Shown here piece by piece: positions 25,350 to 33,731 of a stretch of DNA of 46,854 nt. Under the pieces are notes generated by a model, which made no database searches, was not told where the DNA came from, and was given only the letters and a program-made list of their open reading frames with translations. The position numbers were made by a program, and so were the translations under genes. Numbering within the stretch: position 1 is the first letter of the stretch; each line of letters starts with the position of its first letter. The stretch comes from RI-92 sp037384645 (GTDB lineage Bacteria; Pseudomonadota; Gammaproteobacteria; UBA6429; Thiohalophilaceae): assembly GCA_037384645.1 (NCBI GenBank), contig JARRNT010000031.1, positions 1-46,854 on the forward strand, in the 5' to 3' direction.

Positions 25350-25381
25350 AGCGCGCCCAATTTCCAAGGGATTTCAGCAAC

Positions 25382-27280
25382 ATGACCCATAACCAGCAGT
25401 ATGACCTCATCGTCGTCGGTGGCGGCCATGCCGGCACCGAAGCCGCGCTGGCGGCCGCACGCATGGGCGCCACGACATTGTTGTTGACCCACAATATCGA
25501 GACCCTGGGCCAGATGAGCTGCAACCCGGCCATTGGTGGTATCGGCAAGGGACACCTGGTCAAGGAAATCGATGCCATGGGCGGCTTGATGGCCCATGCA
25601 ATTGATCGCGCCGGCATTCAGTTTCGTATTCTCAACGCCAGCAAGGGGCCGGCGGTGCGTGCCACCCGCGCCCAGGCTGATCGCGTCCTTTATAAACAGG
25701 CCGTGCGCACGGTCCTGGAAAACACGCCTAACCTGACCCTGTTTCAACAGGCCGTCGATGACCTGATCGTCGAGGGTGAGCGCGTCACCGGCGTGGTCAC
25801 GCAAATGGGGCTGCGCTTTTATGCCCGCGCCGTCGTCCTGACCGTGGGGACCTTTCTTGGCGGGCGCATCCATATCGGAATGTCCAATTATGAAGGCGGG
25901 CGCGCCGGCGATCCGCCGTCCAATGCCCTGTCGCGTCGTTTGCGTGAGTTGCCGTTCAATGTTGAGCGGTTGAAGACCGGCACCCCGCCCCGCATCGATG
26001 GCAAGACGATTGATTTCTCGCTGATGACGGCGCAACCGGGTGATGATCCCGTGCCGGTATTTTCCTATCTGGGACATGCAGAAGAGCATCCACAACAGGT
26101 CGCATGTCACATCACTCACACCACGGCGCAGACCCACGACATCATCCGCGCCGGGCTGGATCGTTCGCCCATGTACAGCGGCGTGATCGAGGGGGTGGGT
26201 CCGCGTTACTGTCCTTCGATTGAAGACAAGGTCGTACGTTTTGCCGAACGCGATTCGCACCAGATTTTCGTTGAGCCCGAAGGCCTGACTACCAATGAAG
26301 TGTACCCTAACGGGATTTCGACCAGCCTGCCCTTTGATGTCCAGCAGGATTTCGTGCGCAGCATCAGGGGTTTTGCGCATGCACACATTACCCGTCCGGG
26401 ATATGCCATTGAATATGATTTCTTTGACCCGCGTGATTTGAAACCGTCGCTGGAGACCAGGCATGTGCAGGGTCTGTTCTTTGCCGGGCAGATTAATGGC
26501 ACCACCGGTTATGAAGAAGCCGCGGCGCAAGGCTTGATCGCTGGCATGAATGCCGCCTTACAGGTACAGGGTAAAGAGAGCTGGTGTCCACGCCGGGATG
26601 AAGCTTACGTGGGTGTGTTAATTGATGACCTGATTACGCGCGGAACCAGCGAGCCCTATCGCATGTTTACCTCGCGCGCCGAATACCGTCTGCTGCTGCG
26701 TGAAGACAATGCGGATCTGCGTCTCACCGCCAGGGCTCATGAGCTGGGTCTGGTGGATGAGTTGCGCTGGCGGGCATTTTGCGAAAAGCAGGAGGCCGTC
26801 GAGCGGGAGCAACAGCGGCTGCAACAGCATTTTGTGCATCCGGACAAGGTGGATCAGCGTCAGGTCGAACAGGTACTGGGCAAACCGATAACGCGCGAAT
26901 ATCGTTTGTGGGAATTGTTGCGCCGGCCACAACTGCGCTATGTCGATGTGGTGGCACTGGCTGAGCTGCCAGACACGATGACCGATCCCCAGGTGATCGA
27001 GCAGCTGGAGATCCAGGCAAAATATGCCGGCTATATCGCGCGCCAGCACGAAGAGATCGCCAAACATCAGCGCCATGAAGAAACGGTCCTGCCTGACGAT
27101 CTGGAGTATAAACACGTGAGTGGACTATCCGCGGAGGTGCGTGAAAAACTTGTGCGCATCAAGCCGCAAACCGTGGGCCAGGCTGCACGTATCCCGGGGG
27201 TTACACCGGCAGCGATCTCCATCATCCTGGTGCATCTCAAAAAGCGTAAGTTACTGGCGGAGCGACAACAGGCTTCATAA
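25382..27280 (+). CDS. mnmG: tRNA uridine-5-carboxymethylaminomethyl modification enzyme MnmG (GidA)
   Basis: The product is 632 residues. The FAD-binding motif GGGHAG lies at residues 13-18, followed by the family signatures SCNPAIGGIGKG, LKTGTPPRIDG and GYEEAAAQG, and a C-terminal helical domain. With MnmE it forms cmnm5U at position 34 of certain tRNAs, using FAD, glycine and methylene-tetrahydrofolate; mnmE is not in the window. In many relatives rsmG follows immediately, but here a 280-bp gap and a DUF302 gene intervene. Confidence 0.97.
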   Translation: MTHNQQYDLIVVGGGHAGTEAALAAARMGATTLLLTHNIETLGQMSCNPAIGGIGKGHLVKEIDAMGGLMAHAIDRAGIQFRILNASKGPAVRATRAQADRVLYKQAVRTVLENTPNLTLFQQAVDDLIVEGERVTGVVTQMGLRFYARAVVLTVGTFLGGRIHIGMSNYEGGRAGDPPSNALSRRLRELPFNVERLKTGTPPRIDGKTIDFSLMTAQPGDDPVPVFSYLGHAEEHPQQVACHITHTTAQTHDIIRAGLDRSPMYSGVIEGVGPRYCPSIEDKVVRFAERDSHQIFVEPEGLTTNEVYPNGISTSLPFDVQQDFVRSIRGFAHAHITRPGYAIEYDFFDPRDLKPSLETRHVQGLFFAGQINGTTGYEEAAAQGLIAGMNAALQVQGKESWCPRRDEAYVGVLIDDLITRGTSEPYRMFTSRAEYRLLLREDNADLRLTARAHELGLVDELRWRAFCEKQEAVEREQQRLQQHFVHPDKVDQRQVEQVLGKPITREYRLWELLRRPQLRYVDVVALAELPDTMTDPQVIEQLEIQAKYAGYIARQHEEIAKHQRHEETVLPDDLEYKHVSGLSAEVREKLVRIKPQTVGQAARIPGVTPAAISIILVHLKKRKLLAERQQAS

Positions 27281-27319
27281 ACGTCAGCGCATCTATTCTC
27301 CTCTCCCTGGTGAATGAGT

Positions 27320-27347
27320 TTGTCATCGCTTTTGTCCTGGTTATAAC
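27320..27347 (+). promoter_or_regulatory. Probable promoter of the DUF302 gene
   Basis: TTGTCA (-35, five of six) and TATAAC (-10, five of six) are spaced by 16 bp. The start codon is 213 bp downstream, implying a long leader that includes a GTCACA/TGTGAC inverted pair (27498-27503 and 27528-27533). Confidence 0.45.
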
Positions 27348-27560
27348 CACATATTTAGTGTTTATCTGCATTACTGCGCGCAACCGATAATCAGCTGTGC
27401 ATGCCTAAACCGCCTCACTTTCTCGGGCATGATCTGAAGTGTACATGCGACAATTTGAAACCGGTTCTGGTCAAGGGAGTGCAATCTGGTGTATATGGTC
27501 ACACCAGGATGGTCATGGCTAAACGGTTGTGACTACTATTTCAAACACGGAGGAAAAATA

Positions 27561-28025
27561 ATGAAGAAACAGTTGTTAATCGTTGCCGCTCTGACTGCTC
27601 TGTTTACAACCAACGCGATGGCGCAGCATGTTGACGGAATGATCAAAATGAAAAGCAAGTACTCGGTATCTGAAACCATCGATCGGCTTGCCAATATTGT
27701 TAAGAAGAAAGGCATTACCGTTGCCCTGCGCTGGAACCATAGCGCCAAGGCCAACAAGATCGGTATTCCGATGCGCCCGACGGAGTTGCTGGTATTCGGT
27801 AACCCGAAACTCGGCAGTTATATGATGACCGCGGAACAGACCGCCGCCATCGATATGCCGCTGAAGGCGATTGCCTGGAAAGACGCCAAGGGTCAGGTCT
27901 GGCTGGGTTACAACAGCCCGCAGTACATCGCCAAGCGTCATCACATCAAAGATCGTGCGAAAGTGATTAAAAAGATCAGCCATGCACTGGCGACGATGAC
28001 TCACATGGCTGCAGGTATCAAGTAA
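27561..28025 (+). CDS. Secreted DUF302-domain protein
   Basis: The product is 154 residues from ATG 27561, eight bases after a GGAGG ribosome site. A clean signal peptide covers residues 1-21 (MKKQ then a hydrophobic core, ending AMA). The mature part matches the DUF302 pattern: SVSETIDRLANIVKKKG near its start, then LLVFGNPKLGS and LPLKAIAWKD-like strands (here MPLKAIAWKD), and a GYNSPQYIAKRH segment. DUF302 proteins are small periplasmic or cytoplasmic domains of unproven function. Its own promoter is likely. It sits between mnmG and rsmG, which are usually neighbours, so this is probably an insertion in the lineage. The rsmG start follows 4 bp after its stop. Confidence 0.85.
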   Translation: MKKQLLIVAALTALFTTNAMAQHVDGMIKMKSKYSVSETIDRLANIVKKKGITVALRWNHSAKANKIGIPMRPTELLVFGNPKLGSYMMTAEQTAAIDMPLKAIAWKDAKGQVWLGYNSPQYIAKRHHIKDRAKVIKKISHALATMTHMAAGIK

Positions 28026-28029
28026 GCAC

Positions 28030-28668
28030 GTGACAAACCGTGAGCTGGAGACGACCCTTCAGACAGGTTTGCACACGCTGAAGCTCGATGTGCCGGCAGC
28101 GTCGCAACAGGCGCTGCTGGCCTACATCGATCTCCTGGTCAGCTGGAATAAAAGTTTCAATCTCACCGCCATTCGCGATCCCCGCGATATGGTGAATCAG
28201 CACCTGCTTGACGCCCTGGTTGCCCTGCCCTACATCAAACGGGGGCCGGTACTGGATGTGGGTAGTGGTGCTGGCCTGCCCGGCCTTCCGCTGGCTATCG
28301 TGCGGCCGGATCTGCATTTCTGCCTGCTCGACAGTAACGGGAAAAAGGTCAGATTTATCAAACAGGTAGCGATCACGCTACAGCTGACGAACGTGGATGT
28401 GGTACAGTCCCGGGTGGAAACATTTCAGGCAACTGAGCCCTTTGCCCTGATCGTATCGCGCGCTTTTGCTTCAATGGAAGAATTCATCCGCCTGACCCGG
28501 CATCTGCTGGCGCCCACGGGTGAATGGCTGACCTGGAAGGGTGAGCTGGAGGCGGCGGAATTGCAGGGTGTAACAGAATTTGCCCGGGTAGCGGACGTGA
28601 TCGACGTCGAATTACCCGGCGTGACCGGCAAGCGACAACTTGTCCGATTGCTTGTCAAACCATATTAA
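28030..28668 (+). CDS. rsmG: 16S rRNA (guanine527-N7)-methyltransferase RsmG (GidB)
   Basis: The product is 212 residues with a GTG start 4 bp after the DUF302 stop. The Rossmann methyltransferase motif I reads LDVGSGAGLPGLPLAI, preceded by the family's NLTAIRDP segment and followed by LLDSNGKKVRFI and the VSRAFA motif. It methylates G527 of 16S rRNA using S-adenosylmethionine. The parA gene starts 57 bp downstream. Confidence 0.95.
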   Translation: MTNRELETTLQTGLHTLKLDVPAASQQALLAYIDLLVSWNKSFNLTAIRDPRDMVNQHLLDALVALPYIKRGPVLDVGSGAGLPGLPLAIVRPDLHFCLLDSNGKKVRFIKQVAITLQLTNVDVVQSRVETFQATEPFALIVSRAFASMEEFIRLTRHLLAPTGEWLTWKGELEAAELQGVTEFARVADVIDVELPGVTGKRQLVRLLVKPY

Positions 28669-28725
28669 TTAAATAGTATTGTAAAAGTGCCGGCATTTAC
28701 GCGGCAGCCTGTTAGGGAGAGCAAG

Positions 28726-29517
28726 ATGGCCAAGATTATCGCGGTAGCCAACCAGAAAGGCGGGGTCGGCAAGACCACGACCTGCATCAATCTGGCGGCG
28801 TCACTGGCGGCGACCAAGCGCAAGGTCCTGCTGGTCGATATCGATCCCCAGGGCAATGCCACCATGGGCAGTGGCATCAACAAGAACCAGCTGGAGCTGA
28901 ACGTGTGTGATGTACTGCTGGGCGAATGTTCGGCAGAACAGGCGATTGTCCGGGCCGGAGAAGGCAGCTTCGACATCCTCCCCTCCAACAGTGACCTCAC
29001 TGCCGCCGAGGTGTCGCTGATCGAGTTCCAGGACCGGCAGAGCCGTCTGCGCAATGCCCTGGCCCTGATCAAGGATCAGTACCATTACATTCTGATCGAT
29101 TGTCCGCCGTCACTGAATATGCTCACCCTCAACGCCATGGTCGCGGCCCAGTCGGTCATGATCCCCATGCAGTGCGAGTATTACGCCCTGGAAGGTCTCA
29201 CCGCCCTGCTGGAGACGGTCAACAAGATCCAGGCCAGTGTGAATCCGGAACTCAGTGTCGAGGGTTTGCTGCGCACCATGTTTGATCCGCGTAATAACCT
29301 CGCCAACGATGTCTCGGGGCAATTACTCATTCACTTCCCGCAGAAAGTCTATCGCACGATCATTCCGCGAAACGTGCGCCTGGCGGAGGCGCCCAGCCAC
29401 GGCAAACCGGTGATTCAGTACGATAAGAGTTCGCGTGGTTCACTTGCTTATCTGGCCCTGGCGGGTGAGATCCTGCGCAAGCACGAAAATGCCAGCCTGC
29501 TCAGTCCGCTTGCCTGA
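28726..29517 (+). CDS. parA: Chromosome partitioning ATPase ParA (Soj)
   Basis: The product is 263 residues from ATG 28726, preceded by an AGGGAGAG ribosome site. It has the deviant Walker A motif NQKGGVGKTTT near residues 9-19, LVDIDPQGNAT as the A' region and LIDCPPSL as Walker B. It has no N-terminal DNA-binding extension, so it is a chromosomal Soj-type ParA. It segregates replication origins with ParB and parS. The order rsmG-parA-parB-atpI is the same as in Pseudomonas. Confidence 0.96.
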   Translation: MAKIIAVANQKGGVGKTTTCINLAASLAATKRKVLLVDIDPQGNATMGSGINKNQLELNVCDVLLGECSAEQAIVRAGEGSFDILPSNSDLTAAEVSLIEFQDRQSRLRNALALIKDQYHYILIDCPPSLNMLTLNAMVAAQSVMIPMQCEYYALEGLTALLETVNKIQASVNPELSVEGLLRTMFDPRNNLANDVSGQLLIHFPQKVYRTIIPRNVRLAEAPSHGKPVIQYDKSSRGSLAYLALAGEILRKHENASLLSPLA

Positions 29518-29529
29518 GGGAATTAACAC

Positions 29530-30399
29530 ATGAAGAAACGAGGACTTGGACGCGGTCTCGATGCCCTGCTGGGCAACGCCGGCATCCCGGAACAATCCCC
29601 ACAGACCCGTGAACTGACTGGCTTGCGCGAATTGCCGGTGGATTTGATTGAGCGTAGCCGCTATCAGCCACGTGCCGACTTTAACGAGGAGGCCCTGCAG
29701 GAGCTGGCCGACTCGATTCGCGCCCAGGGCGTGATCCAGCCGGTGGTGGTGCGCCCTCTCGAAGGCCAGTCCAGCCGTTATGAACTTATCGCCGGTGAGC
29801 GTCGCTGGCGCGCGGCCCAGCTGGCCGGCCTGCACGAAATACCCGCCGTCATTCGCGAGGTCGATGACCAGGCCGCCATGGCCATGGCCCTCATCGAGAA
29901 TATCCAGCGCCAGGCACTGAATCCCATCGAAGAGGCGATCGCGCTCAATCGCCTGATCGGTGAGTTTGGGCTCACTCACGAGCAAACCGCCGAAGCCGTT
30001 GGGCGTTCACGGGCGGCGGTCAGCAATATGCTACGCCTGCTCAACCTGGAGGCGGAGGTCAAGGCATCGGTCGAGCAGGGTGAACTGGAAATGGGCCATG
30101 CCCGTGCCTTGCTGGCGTTGAGCGGGTCGGCCCAGATTCGGACCGCGCGCCACGTAATCGACCGCGGCCTGTCCGTGCGCGAAACCGAACGGCTGGTTAA
30201 GAAACAGGGTGAGCCGCGTGCGCAGGCCAGCCAGCCAGCTAGCAAACTGGATCCCGACACCCAGCGCCTGCAGGAAGAGTTGTCCGAGCGACTGGGCGCA
30301 AAAGTGAGCTTTCAGACGGGGCGTGGCGGTAAGGGCAAACTGGTCATTCAGTACAACTCCCTGGACGAGCTGGACGGTATCCTGGGCCATATCAAATAA
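29530..30399 (+). CDS. parB: Chromosome partitioning protein ParB (Spo0J)
   Basis: The product is 289 residues, 12 bp after parA. The N-terminus has the conserved KKRGLGRGLDALLG box that contacts ParA. The ParB/Srx nucleotide domain includes the CTP-binding GERRWRAAQ motif. The central helix-turn-helix region (LTHEQTAEAVGRSRAAVSNML) binds parS, and a C-terminal dimer domain ends the protein. I saw no parS consensus in the window by eye. Confidence 0.96.
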   Translation: MKKRGLGRGLDALLGNAGIPEQSPQTRELTGLRELPVDLIERSRYQPRADFNEEALQELADSIRAQGVIQPVVVRPLEGQSSRYELIAGERRWRAAQLAGLHEIPAVIREVDDQAAMAMALIENIQRQALNPIEEAIALNRLIGEFGLTHEQTAEAVGRSRAAVSNMLRLLNLEAEVKASVEQGELEMGHARALLALSGSAQIRTARHVIDRGLSVRETERLVKKQGEPRAQASQPASKLDPDTQRLQEELSERLGAKVSFQTGRGGKGKLVIQYNSLDELDGILGHIK

Positions 30400-30579
30400 G
30401 GCCGTGGCGTCAACGCTGGCATTGCAACGGCTTGCGAACCTGTACACCCTCTCCTCTCAATATCAGCCTGCCTCGGGCGACAAACCCTGTAGGTTAAGAT
30501 GGGGTAGATGTGGTTGAAACCAGGACAATTTATCTGATGGTTACGACAGCTTAGTGGGTGCTGGCAACTGGTACAGGCC

Positions 30580-30753
30580 ATGGAGGTGAGAAAGCGGACA
30601 GCAGGGAGCACCGCGGCAGACCAGGTTGTTCAGCTACAGCAGGCGCTGGAGCAAAAAGAAACCGCGTATGCTGAGCCAGATAAAAAATACCTGGCCATCG
30701 GGGCGGTGTACCAGAAAATTTACTACGCCAAGATTCGGAAAAATCAGGCGTGA
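30580..30753 (+). CDS. Possible small protein, 57 aa
   Basis: An ATG frame of 57 codons encodes a basic, Gln/Lys-rich, probably helical peptide (QLQQALEQKE in the middle, KIRKNQA at the end). The residue composition looks gene-like, but there is no good ribosome site and no family I recognise. It may be chance or the remnant of a gene. Confidence 0.25.
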   Translation: MEVRKRTAGSTAADQVVQLQQALEQKETAYAEPDKKYLAIGAVYQKIYYAKIRKNQA

Positions 30754-30931
30754 AATTACGCCGGTCGGGGCCCCATGCCAGGAGCACTCCCGGGGCGCTG
30801 ACAAGGGTGCTCTCGGGCTGATAATAGACTGAATATTTCGCAATAATAACAATAAGTTATAGTGGATCAACCGATTTGCGTGATCCGGCAAAAATTTACC
30901 CAATTTTCCGCTGCCTGGGCTTGTCATTGCG

Positions 30932-30961
30932 TTGACCGTCTAGGGGCTGAACTTATATACT
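30932..30961 (+). promoter_or_regulatory. Promoter of the atp operon
   Basis: TTGACC (-35, five of six) and TATACT (-10, five of six) are spaced by 18 bp, with the atpI start 53 bp beyond the -10. It is the best sigma-70 type match in the spacer and well placed for the whole atpIBEFHAGDC operon. Confidence 0.6.
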
Positions 30962-31013
30962 GCGCCACCCTAAGAGCTTGTGAGTCTGGGCGTCTTTATA
31001 AGACATTAATAAT

Positions 31014-31418
31014 ATGCAGTTTCAAGCCAAAGACAGCCTGAAACAGACCTTGCACAAGACGTTAATGGTTCAGGCAGTATTGACGTTAGTCGCTGCCGTC
31101 GTAGCGCTGTTCACCAAGGGTGATCAATTTGCGCTGGCGTTAGTCTACGGTGGGGCCGTGACTATCGCAGGAACCTGGTTACATGCCTGGCGGTTACTCA
31201 AGATATCCGCCACAAATAGGGAGATAGACCCGGCCCAGGTGGGCGCAGAGGTCTTTAAGGGGACAATACTCAAGTTGGGCGCAATGGTCGTACTACTTGC
31301 ATTGGGGATGGGGACGTTTAAGCTTAATCCTTTAGCTGTCTTAATCGGATTCATCATTGCCTATTTGGGGTTCCTGTCAGCGCGCGGATACGCGCCGCGC
31401 TCGAAGCCCGGCAAATGA
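31014..31418 (+). CDS. atpI: ATP synthase subunit I (AtpI)
   Basis: The product is 134 residues with four hydrophobic helices (about 16-34, 42-58, 82-100, 105-122). It is the small, poorly conserved first gene of proteobacterial atp operons, thought to help assemble the c-ring or take up magnesium. Identification rests on position, length and the helix pattern with GGAVTIAGTW in the second helix. The atpB gene begins 30 bp after the stop. Confidence 0.85.
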   Translation: MQFQAKDSLKQTLHKTLMVQAVLTLVAAVVALFTKGDQFALALVYGGAVTIAGTWLHAWRLLKISATNREIDPAQVGAEVFKGTILKLGAMVVLLALGMGTFKLNPLAVLIGFIIAYLGFLSARGYAPRSKPGK

Positions 31419-31448
31419 ACAGTTTTAAAAATTGAGTTTACAACGACC

Positions 31449-32345
31449 ATGGCGAGCGAAGCACTTACCTCTGCAGGATACATCAAACACCACTTAACTT
31501 ACTGGACATTCGGAAAGCTGCCTGACGGCCACTGGGGTTTTGCCCATAGCGCCAAAGAGGCGGCCGAAATGGGGTTCATGTCCATCAACGTGGACACCAT
31601 GCTGTGGTCCATCATCCTCGGCCTGATCTTCATCCTGGTATTTCGCCGGGCGGCGAAACGGGCGACCGCCGGTGTGCCCGGCGGTTTGCTGAACTTCATC
31701 GAATGGATCTGCGAGTTCATCGATGGCTCAGTGCGCGGTTCTTTTACTGGAAAGAATAATCTGGTCGCGCCCATGGCCCTGACCATTTTCATCTGGGTCT
31801 TTCTACAGAACTTCATGGACCTGATCCCCGTCGACTGGATTCCGCGCGCGACACAGTTAATTGGCGAGTACGCCTTCGGCGTGAGTCCACACCATGTGTT
31901 TGATAAAGTGGTGGTGTCCAATGACCCCAATGCCACCTTCGGCATGTCGCTGACTGTGTTTGCCCTGATGCTGTTCTACAGCGTCAAGGTCAAGGGGCTT
32001 GGTGGCTTTGTCGGTGAGCTGACCCTGCATCCATTCAGTTCCAAGAATAAATTCATCCAGCTAATCTTTATCCCGTTTAACTTTGTCCTGGAAACCGTCT
32101 CCCTGCTGGCCAAGCCCTTGTCACTGTCCTTGCGACTCTATGGCAACATGTATGCCGGTGAAATGATCTTTATCCTGATCGCGCTGATGTATCCCGCTGG
32201 CTGGACCCTGGGTTTCTTCGGCGGCATCCTGCAACTGGGCTGGGCCATCTTCCACGTGCTGATCATTACCTTGCAAGCATTTATTTTCATGGTACTAACC
32301 ATTGTGTACATGGATATGGCGCATACTGTGCCGGAGCATCATTAA
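31449..32345 (+). CDS. atpB: F1Fo ATP synthase subunit a
   Basis: The product is 298 residues, polytopic. The essential helix with the stator arginine reads LAKPLSLSLRLYGNMYAGEM, in which the arginine of SLRLYGN is the residue facing the c-ring. The N-terminal HHLTYW and the LIPVDWIPR motif agree with gammaproteobacterial subunit a. It forms the two proton half-channels of Fo. Confidence 0.96.
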   Translation: MASEALTSAGYIKHHLTYWTFGKLPDGHWGFAHSAKEAAEMGFMSINVDTMLWSIILGLIFILVFRRAAKRATAGVPGGLLNFIEWICEFIDGSVRGSFTGKNNLVAPMALTIFIWVFLQNFMDLIPVDWIPRATQLIGEYAFGVSPHHVFDKVVVSNDPNATFGMSLTVFALMLFYSVKVKGLGGFVGELTLHPFSSKNKFIQLIFIPFNFVLETVSLLAKPLSLSLRLYGNMYAGEMIFILIALMYPAGWTLGFFGGILQLGWAIFHVLIITLQAFIFMVLTIVYMDMAHTVPEHH

Positions 32346-32398
32346 CGGTTTTTGCTATTCAACAATTTGACTAATATTTTAGGAAACAGGAGATCTCC

Positions 32399-32638
32399 AT
32401 GAATGAAGCAACAGCTTTAATCTACATCGCAGGCGCATTGATGATGGGCCTGGGCGCACTGGGTGCGGCTATCGGTATTGGCGTACTGGGCGGTCGTTTT
32501 CTCGAGGGTGCTGCGCGCCAGCCTGAACTGATCCCGCTGCTGCGTACCCAGTTCTTCATCATGATGGGTCTGACCGACGCGGTCCCGATGATCGCCGTGG
32601 GTGTGGCCTTCTACGTGTTGTTTGCCGTTGCCGGATAA
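32399..32638 (+). CDS. atpE: F1Fo ATP synthase subunit c
   Basis: The product is 79 residues forming a helical hairpin. Helix one is glycine-rich (GALGAAIGIGVLGG), the polar loop reads ARQPE, and helix two carries the proton-binding carboxylate D60 in GLTDAVPM. The lack of the sodium-binding Gln/Glu/Ser set supports proton coupling. A GGAGAT-type ribosome site precedes the start. Confidence 0.97.
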   Translation: MNEATALIYIAGALMMGLGALGAAIGIGVLGGRFLEGAARQPELIPLLRTQFFIMMGLTDAVPMIAVGVAFYVLFAVAG

Positions 32639-32680
32639 ACATTGTTTTTCGGCGTAATCCATCCAATACAGGATTGACGT

Positions 32681-33151
32681 ATGAATATTAATCTCACGTT
32701 AATCGGGCAAAGCATCTCGTTTGTGTTTTTTGTCTGGTTCTGCCTGAAGTTTATCTGGCCGCCGATCATGACCGCGCTGAACGAGCGCAAGGCCAAGATC
32801 GCCGATGGCCTGGCCGCCGCGGAAAAGGGCAAGCACGATGAAGAGCTGGCCAAGCAACGCGCCGCCGAAGTGCTCAAGGATGCCAAGACCCAGGCCCAGG
32901 AAATCATTCGCCAGGCGGAGAAGCGTGGTGCCGAAATCGTGGAAGAGGCCAAGCAGGCTGCCAAGACCGAGGGTGAGCGTCTGATCCAGGCTGCCCAGGC
33001 GGAGATCGAGCAAAACATCAACCGTGCCCGTGAAGAACTGCGTGGCCAGGTGGCGTCGCTGGCCGTGGCCGGCGCGCGCAAGGTCCTGAAGAAAGAGATC
33101 GATGAGGCCGCCAACGCCGACCTGATCCAGGACCTGGCCGGGCAACTGTAA
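32681..33151 (+). CDS. atpF: F1Fo ATP synthase subunit b
   Basis: The product is 156 residues, the E. coli length. One N-terminal membrane helix (about residues 5-25, with FVWFCLKFIWPP at its end) is followed by a long charged coiled coil that forms the peripheral stalk. It begins 42 bp after atpE; the atpH start follows 15 bp after its stop. Confidence 0.96.
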   Translation: MNINLTLIGQSISFVFFVWFCLKFIWPPIMTALNERKAKIADGLAAAEKGKHDEELAKQRAAEVLKDAKTQAQEIIRQAEKRGAEIVEEAKQAAKTEGERLIQAAQAEIEQNINRAREELRGQVASLAVAGARKVLKKEIDEAANADLIQDLAGQL

Positions 33152-33166
33152 GGGACGGTATCTTCC

Positions 33167-33703
33167 ATGGCAGAGAAAAGTACCGTCGCCCGTCCTTACG
33201 CCCTTGCTGCGTTTGGTCTGGCAAAAGAAAAAGATGAACTGGCCAGGTGGTCCGAGATGCTGCAGTTCGCCGCGATGGTGGCCACTGATGACGCGATGCA
33301 GGAGTACATCGGTAACCCGCACGTCAGCCGCGACGCATTGAGCAAACTGTTTTTGGGTATTTGTGAAGGTCAGCTGACCGATATGGGCAGCAACTTCATC
33401 AAGGTCCTGATCGAGAATCGGCGTCTGGATGTGTTGCCCGAGATTGCCCTGCTGTACGAACAACACCGGGCCGAGGCCGAGCGCACAGTCGAGGCGGAAG
33501 TGATCTCCGCGTTCCCATTAAGCGAGGCACAACAGAGCCTGCTGGCGGAAAAACTCAAACAGCGCCTGGGTCGCAGTGTCAACCTGGTAGCAAAGGTCGA
33601 CAGCAATCTGCTGGGCGGCGCCATTGTGCGCGCCGGTGACCTGGTGATCGACGGTTCGGTCAACGGCCAAATAGACAAACTGGCGCAGACATTAATGCAC
33701 TAG
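33167..33703 (+). CDS. atpH: F1Fo ATP synthase subunit delta
   Basis: The product is 178 residues. An N-terminal helical bundle (TVARPYALAAFGLA) binds the top of F1; the C-terminal segment LLGGAIVRAGDLVIDGSVNGQIDKL is cut here to its hallmark GGxxxRxGDxxIDGS pattern. It connects F1 to the b stalk. Confidence 0.96.
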   Translation: MAEKSTVARPYALAAFGLAKEKDELARWSEMLQFAAMVATDDAMQEYIGNPHVSRDALSKLFLGICEGQLTDMGSNFIKVLIENRRLDVLPEIALLYEQHRAEAERTVEAEVISAFPLSEAQQSLLAEKLKQRLGRSVNLVAKVDSNLLGGAIVRAGDLVIDGSVNGQIDKLAQTLMH

Positions 33704-33731
33704 CGAAAGGTTTCTTTAGAGGAATATAACC

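Larger units (their letters stand above)
24886..25381. other. 496-bp intergenic region between PilZ-like gene and mnmG
   Basis: The half near the PilZ gene is GC-rich with poly-G tracts; from about 25030 it turns AT-rich. It holds a CRP-like operator (25051-25070), an ATTATAAT block at 25046-25053 that gives TATAAT on both strands, two near matches to the DnaA box (24999-25007 and, on the minus strand, 25195-25203) and the probable mnmG promoter. No gene is supported. Confidence 0.6.
30400..31013. other. 614-bp spacer between parB and atpI
   Basis: It contains one possible 57-codon frame (30580-30753), a GAGCAC/GTGCTC inverted pair around 30780-30812, a GGATCA-N11-TGATCC dyad near 30872-30894 and the atp promoter. 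There is no T-tailed terminator after parB. The rest shows nothing recognisable. Confidence 0.6.

Noticed and set aside
25298..26530. 410-codon minus-strand open frame opposite mnmG
   Set aside because: Antisense to the conserved mnmG core with no recognisable domain; explained by the GC-biased third positions of mnmG.
28021..28040. CACGTG-centred sequence near the rsmG start as a parS site
   Set aside because: Only about nine of 16 positions match the parS consensus. Other CACGTG hexamers in the window are equally poor.
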